DNA from: Pempheris klunzingeri
Lineage: Eukaryota; Chordata; Actinopteri; Acropomatiformes; Pempheridae
Length of the DNA: 64,000 nt
Direction of reading: 5' to 3'
Assembly (NCBI RefSeq): GCF_042242105.1
Contig: NC_092029.1
Coordinates: 14,308,885-14,372,884 of the forward strand
Shown: positions 60,601-64,000 of the stretch, piece by piece
How positions within the stretch are numbered: the first letter of the stretch is position 1
Layout: each line of letters begins with the position of its first letter
Position numbers and translations under genes: made by a program
Notes under the pieces: generated by a model
Told to the model about the DNA's origin: nothing
The model's database searches: none
The model's input: the letters and a program-made list of their open reading frames with translations, nothing else

Positions 60601-63288
60601 GTTCACTTAGAAATCCATTTTCAAGGCGGACTTTCCAAGAAAAGCTGGACATTTTGAGGAAATGCTAGCAAGCCTGTCCCAGTCGGGAAAAGGGTTCGTC
60701 CGCCACTTTCAGGTCAGCAACTACGAGCGGTACCCTCGGCTTACAGGCTCAGAGGAGCAGATTGTGTTGCTGAGAATGCCTGGTGTTGACAACTTGTTGA
60801 ATTCTTTTAATTGGGTTTCTTGCTTTAGTGATGTCATTCATTCTCCAGCATGAGATACCTGTCTGCAATGCAGCATCCTGTTATACTGCCTTTCTGTATA
60901 ATATTGATGGTTTCTATAGCCGTGACGTCATAATGATGGTATTAAGAGGTGGTTTGATTCAGGTAGGACGCCACTGAAGGCCCAGGTGTAAAATGAACGG
61001 CCCGCCACTGCTGTACAGACGTTAAAGCAGTATTGGTCTTGTCATCTAAGTGTATGCAACTCTGTACGAACACTGCTGTATAGCTGGTTTACAGGTTTGG
61101 TTCCTCTTTACAGCTGTGTGGCTGGAGGGGGCCAACATCTGGATAGCGTGCTGTGCCATCTGGCTCGTGGCTACAGTTTGGTCAAGCTTCCCTCTGTTTG
61201 GCTGGGGCGAGTACGTCCCTGAGCCTTACGGACTGTCCTGCACCATCGCCTGGAGGGGTTACCATACCTCAGCCAAGGACGCCTTCTACGTGATCTGCTC
61301 CTTCACCTGCTTCACGCTGATCCCTGTCCTCCTCATCGTGGTGTCTCAGTGTCAGATCCTCTACAAGGTGTCCAGCTTCTCCTACTCGCTGTCTGCAAGA
61401 GGCATCCGCAACAACCTGCGATTTACTGAAAGACGACTCTCCATGGTGAGAGAAGTTTACCTCTTGGCCAGGAGTACTGACTTCACACGAGGCTGCACAG
61501 ATGAAGACTTGAGACTTGACATGAACTTGACTGCTCTACAACTTGACCCTAAACGACTCAACGACAAAAACATTCAAGTCCCTTTTACCTCTTTTACCTG
61601 GTAGAACCCTAGAGAAAAAGACCATATAGTGTTTGTTGAAAAAAACAATCTTCAAATGGCAGAAAGCTTTCTTTATTTTATAAAAGCTGTTATAGAACAT
61701 ACACAGAACCACTCACATGTAACAGAAACATTTGTCATGCATTGATACAGGTTTTCCTTTGTCTCTCATTCACATGTCCATCTGAGTGTGATTACGTACT
61801 TAATTTGATTCCTACCCTCTAAGCTTTCAATGAAAAGGTATTTGGCCTTGACTAAACTAAATCTCACGTGGGTCGCTTGTACCTTTTTTTGCCAGACAGA
61901 GATATAGCGATAAGCTTGTTATTCCTCCAGCATCACTATTTAATATACTTGTTTTATTAAAGTGTGTGAGGTTATCCTCGAGGGTGAAATTCATTTTGTG
62001 CCGAGTATGTCCTCTTGTACAGCGGAAAAAAAGATGTAGTTTGTGAAGAAAATACTAAATGGAATTGTGAGTGATCTGTGGAGTATAAACGTCTAAGCAT
62101 CTACACTTATAAGCATCTAAATTGCCTGAAACATACTTATATCGAATAGCCTGAAACTATACGATATGTCTCGAGTGTTCTTTAGTGCAGGTTCTGTTTT
62201 TTTTTTTGGCTTTTTTTGGCAAAGCAAGGTCAACTTTCTACCAGTTGCATGTGTCTACTGATTAAGAAAGGTCAACCACACAGTGACTTTGCCTTTTTTT
62301 TTTTTTTTATTTGAGGAAGTTTTAGAGGCATGAACTTCACTTGGTGAAAGCAAAGATGTAGCAAGAGATGGCGATTATGGTCAAAAGAAGTCAAAGTTGA
62401 GGCTGATAGCAGAGTCAGATGCCTCAGCTTCTGCTTCAAAGGTTATTCAGAGCTATGAAACAGCACAAAATATCCTGCTTTGCTACTAAAAATAAACCTT
62501 TAGGTCACTCGAACATGTGGCTGATGCTGTCATTATTCACATGACTAGAAGCGATTACTTGCCTGGAAAATGGCCACTTGACCACAAGACCATTACTTAA
62601 ATTTTTCTTAAGAAGACAATCTCCTAGGAAACAGGCTTCATGTGACTACACCCCTCTGTCACTACTGAACATCATAACAAATGATTCATTGAGTTTCTGT
62701 TTTTTTACAGCGCTGACAATGTTTCCAGTGTAGTAACCCTCTGTAACCTGTTACTTCCTCTTCCAGATGTTCTTCTGCATCAGCCTGGGTTTTGTGATAG
62801 CCTGGGCCCCGTACACTGTCGTGTCCTTCCTCTTCATCTTCCACAAGGAGAACCGCTACATGGCTCCCGAGGGCTTTGTCTTCCCCGCCCTCTTCGCCAA
62901 AAGCTCCCACGTCTACAACCCGTTCATCTACTTCTACTTCAACAAGACTTTTAAGCAGGAGCTCCGCTGCCTGCTGCTCTCTTTCTGGCCCAAGCTGGCA
63001 GGAAATCGAGTGGGCGATCACGTCGGCACGGGCCACCAACCCCCGCATCCCATCCACATTCAGCTCCAGGAGAGAGGCTGCGTCCGAAAGAAAAACTTTG
63101 GTTTGTCTCAGGACAAAACTTACACTAACAGTAATAGCAAAGGCAAAGGCAAAGGCAAAGCTACGTACAACAACAGTAACCATAACCGCAACAGGCCGGT
63201 GTACACCTGCTGGGGGTCCTCATCCAAGAACGCCCCCAACCTCTTAGAAAATAAACCCGCCAAAGACTCCCTGCCTGGCTCCATATGA
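57640..63288 (+). CDS. Neuropsin-group (Opn5-related) opsin
   Basis: A seven-helix G-protein-coupled photopigment of the plasma membrane that binds retinal. Exons are 57640-57736, 59119-59412, 61114-61445 and 62767-63288; phases close and give 414 aa. An Asn-Ser-Ser glycosylation site lies at residue 4. FASKL near residue 13 and YVPEPYG in the second extracellular loop match OPN5. The Schiff-base lysine is K286 (rhodopsin K296) in ALFAKSS. The counterion candidate is E167 (E181 equivalent). Position 113 is Tyr (Y98), as in neuropsins. C95 and C173 form the usual disulfide. NPFIY (292-296) is the NPxxY motif, followed by NKT. The E/DRY motif reads M119-R120-Y121, so the acidic residue is missing. 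The roughly 100-residue tail has a KGKGKGK run and many Asn/Ser. Teleosts have several Opn5 relatives (opn6 to opn9 groups); I cannot place it in one by eye, hence no symbol. Confidence 0.92.
57737..59118 (+). other. Opsin intron 1 (1.4 kb)
   Basis: Donor GTCG|GTATGT and acceptor GTCTAG|TTGTGC. The acceptor lacks a long pyrimidine tract but the phase is right. The content is AT-rich non-coding DNA with no recognised repeat. Confidence 0.75.
59989..61055 (+). mobile_element. MITE of the AAAGGAATAG family, interrupted by a hAT element
   Basis: The left part begins AAAGAAATAGACATTTTCTT, continues with GAATTAGATGAAAAGATTGC and GTGAATATGTAGCTACAG and includes GTTAGCTTAGCTTAGCATGA, as in the copy at 53230. 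It stops at CTGTACAG (60329-60336) and resumes after the inserted element at 61019 with ACGTTAAAGCAGTATTGGTC and TTGTCATCTAAGTGTA, the family's right arm. The extreme right terminus is missing, so the right limit is approximate. Confidence 0.75.
60337..61010 (+). mobile_element. Non-autonomous hAT transposon with 8-bp target duplication
   Basis: The termini CAGTGGTGGGCCGT (60337-60350) and ACGGCCCGCCACTG (60997-61010) are inverted repeats with one mismatch. They are flanked on both sides by the identical octamer CTGTACAG (60329-60336 and 61011-61018), the hallmark of hAT insertion. It is 674 bp long. It keeps remnants of a transposase start: a short frame at 60580-60657 opening MADGGEDVHLE, and a block at 60662-60760 with SQSGKGFVRHFQVSNYERYP resembling the N-terminal region of fish hAT transposases. 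The frames are broken and most of the coding region is deleted. Confidence 0.9.
61446..62766 (+). other. Opsin intron 3 (1.3 kb)
   Basis: Donor CCATG|GTGAGA and acceptor TTCCAG|ATGTTC, phase 0, placed between helices 5 and 6. AT-rich with several poly-T runs (about 62199-62218 and 62294-62309). No repeat or exon recognised. Confidence 0.75.
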
Positions 63289-64000
63289 ACTCTGTCTATT
63301 GTTACACAGACACAGCATCTGATTTAAAGGCAGCATTGTCCTCAGTGAGCACAACAGTCTCCATCTTGTTAAATGCTTTGATAATGTACTTATTAAGAAT
63401 AGGAGTAATAAGTGGTAGCTGATTAGCTTGTAAGTTTGTCCTCTGTTGACACAATACTCCTATTCAAGATTCAAATCGCCATGGCTGTGTTATATTCAGC
63501 GTTATGTGCATCACTCTGCACGCTACTGACATTACTGACCATAACCATTAGTTATATGTTACATGGAAATATGAACACATGAAACATAATGTGTTTGTGT
63601 TGTGCAGACTTCTAATTCTTGTCCATAAATTTGTCCTGTACTTTGGTTTAAGATCTAAAATACCTTAATACCTAAATGCCAAATGAATGACATTCCCATC
63701 AGCCTTTGCTGTACTTAGTGGTTAGTGCTAACTGACAATTGTCTGCATGCTAACGGGCTAAAACTAAGATGATAAACATGTTAAAAGTTAAACATCAGAA
63801 TGTTAGCATCGTCATTATGAGCATTTGGCTGAAAGTACAACTGTGCTTTCTGCTGCAGTCTTGCCATGTTGGAGGAATTCTATCTAAGACCAATCTCAGT
63901 GAAATTTCACTCAAATTTAATGGATTTGGTGTCACGACACCAATGCACAGTACTTTTATGCCCACATGACCAACTCTGCATTCATCCAGCTCTTTAGGTT
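63289..64000 (+). other. Opsin 3' flank with dispersed repeat
   Basis: No canonical AATAAA follows the opsin stop within the window, so the transcript end is not visible. From about 63690 a fish repeat is recognisable: ACATTCCCATCAGCCTTTGC, TACTTAGTGGTTAGTGCTAA, ATGCTAACGGGCTAAAACTA, AACATCAGAATGTTAGCATC and TTATGAGCATTTGGCTGAAA. No further gene is supported. Confidence 0.6.
63690..63875 (+). repeat. TTAGTGCTAAC / ATGCTAACGGGCTA interspersed repeat
   Basis: Blocks rich in GCTAAC and GTTAGC, with CATTCCCATCAGCC at the left and GAGCATTTGGCTGAAAGTAC at the right, match a repeat common in percomorph genomes. The class is unknown to me. Confidence 0.6.

Larger units (their letters stand above)
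59413..61113 (+). other. Opsin intron 2 (1.7 kb) made largely of transposon DNA
   Basis: Donor TACG|GTGTGT and acceptor TTTACAG|CTGTGT. A MITE (59989-61055) split by a hAT element (60337-61010) fills most of it. The first 570 bp show nothing recognisable. Confidence 0.8.

Noticed and set aside
61050..61604. 184-codon frame including opsin helices 4-5
   Set aside because: Only 61114-61445 is exon; the rest is intron read-through on both sides of good AG and GT sites.
62686..63183. 165-codon frame antisense to opsin exon 4
   Set aside because: Shadow of the opsin C-terminal exon, with low-complexity Val/Glu/Phe content.

Overview
The window is vertebrate nuclear DNA, most likely from a ray-finned (percomorph-type) teleost. 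The evidence is four intron-split genes with vertebrate splice sites, animal-only protein families, microsatellites, and fish-type repeats: hAT and Tc1 DNA transposons, MITEs, a tRNA-derived SINE and LINE tails. No bacterial, phage, CRISPR or operon features are present. All gene models were built by hand from homology and GT/AG splice sites. The reading phase closes at every junction of all four.

Layout. (1) Positions 83-6463, minus strand: ints7 (Integrator subunit 7), 15 coding exons, with about the last quarter of the protein beyond the left edge. (2) Positions 6464-7335: a compact head-to-head promoter region with ETS, CCAAT and E2F-like motifs. (3) Positions 7336-12740, plus strand: dtl (Cdt2, substrate receptor of CRL4), 15 exons, complete, 659 aa. 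(4) Positions 15344-52327, plus strand: ppp2r5a (PP2A B56-alpha), 13 exons, complete, 519 aa, with introns of 14.4 and 9.0 kb full of decayed transposons and an unusual asparagine-rich C-terminus. (5) Positions 54.8-57.4 kb: intergenic, holding a dead Tc1-like element with long inverted repeats. (6) Positions 57640-63288, plus strand: a four-exon opsin of the neuropsin (Opn5-related) group, complete, 414 aa. It has a perfect palindromic RFX X-box about 100 bp upstream of its ATG and a methionine where GPCRs carry the acidic residue of the E/DRY motif. (7) Positions 63289-64000: 3' flank with a repeat.

The order INTS7-DTL-PPP2R5A matches human 1q32.3 as I recall it, so this is an old conserved block. 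In human the next gene is PACC1/TMEM206, whereas here an opsin follows. INTS7 (Integrator), DTL (replication licensing and DNA damage) and PPP2R5A (phosphatase targeting) do not form one pathway. The sharing of a promoter by ints7 and dtl is the clearest regulatory link.

I found no new multi-gene system. The most interesting observations are the opsin's M-R-Y motif and X-box, the poly-Asn tail of PPP2R5A, and a hAT element with a perfect 8-bp target duplication nested inside an older MITE in the opsin gene.
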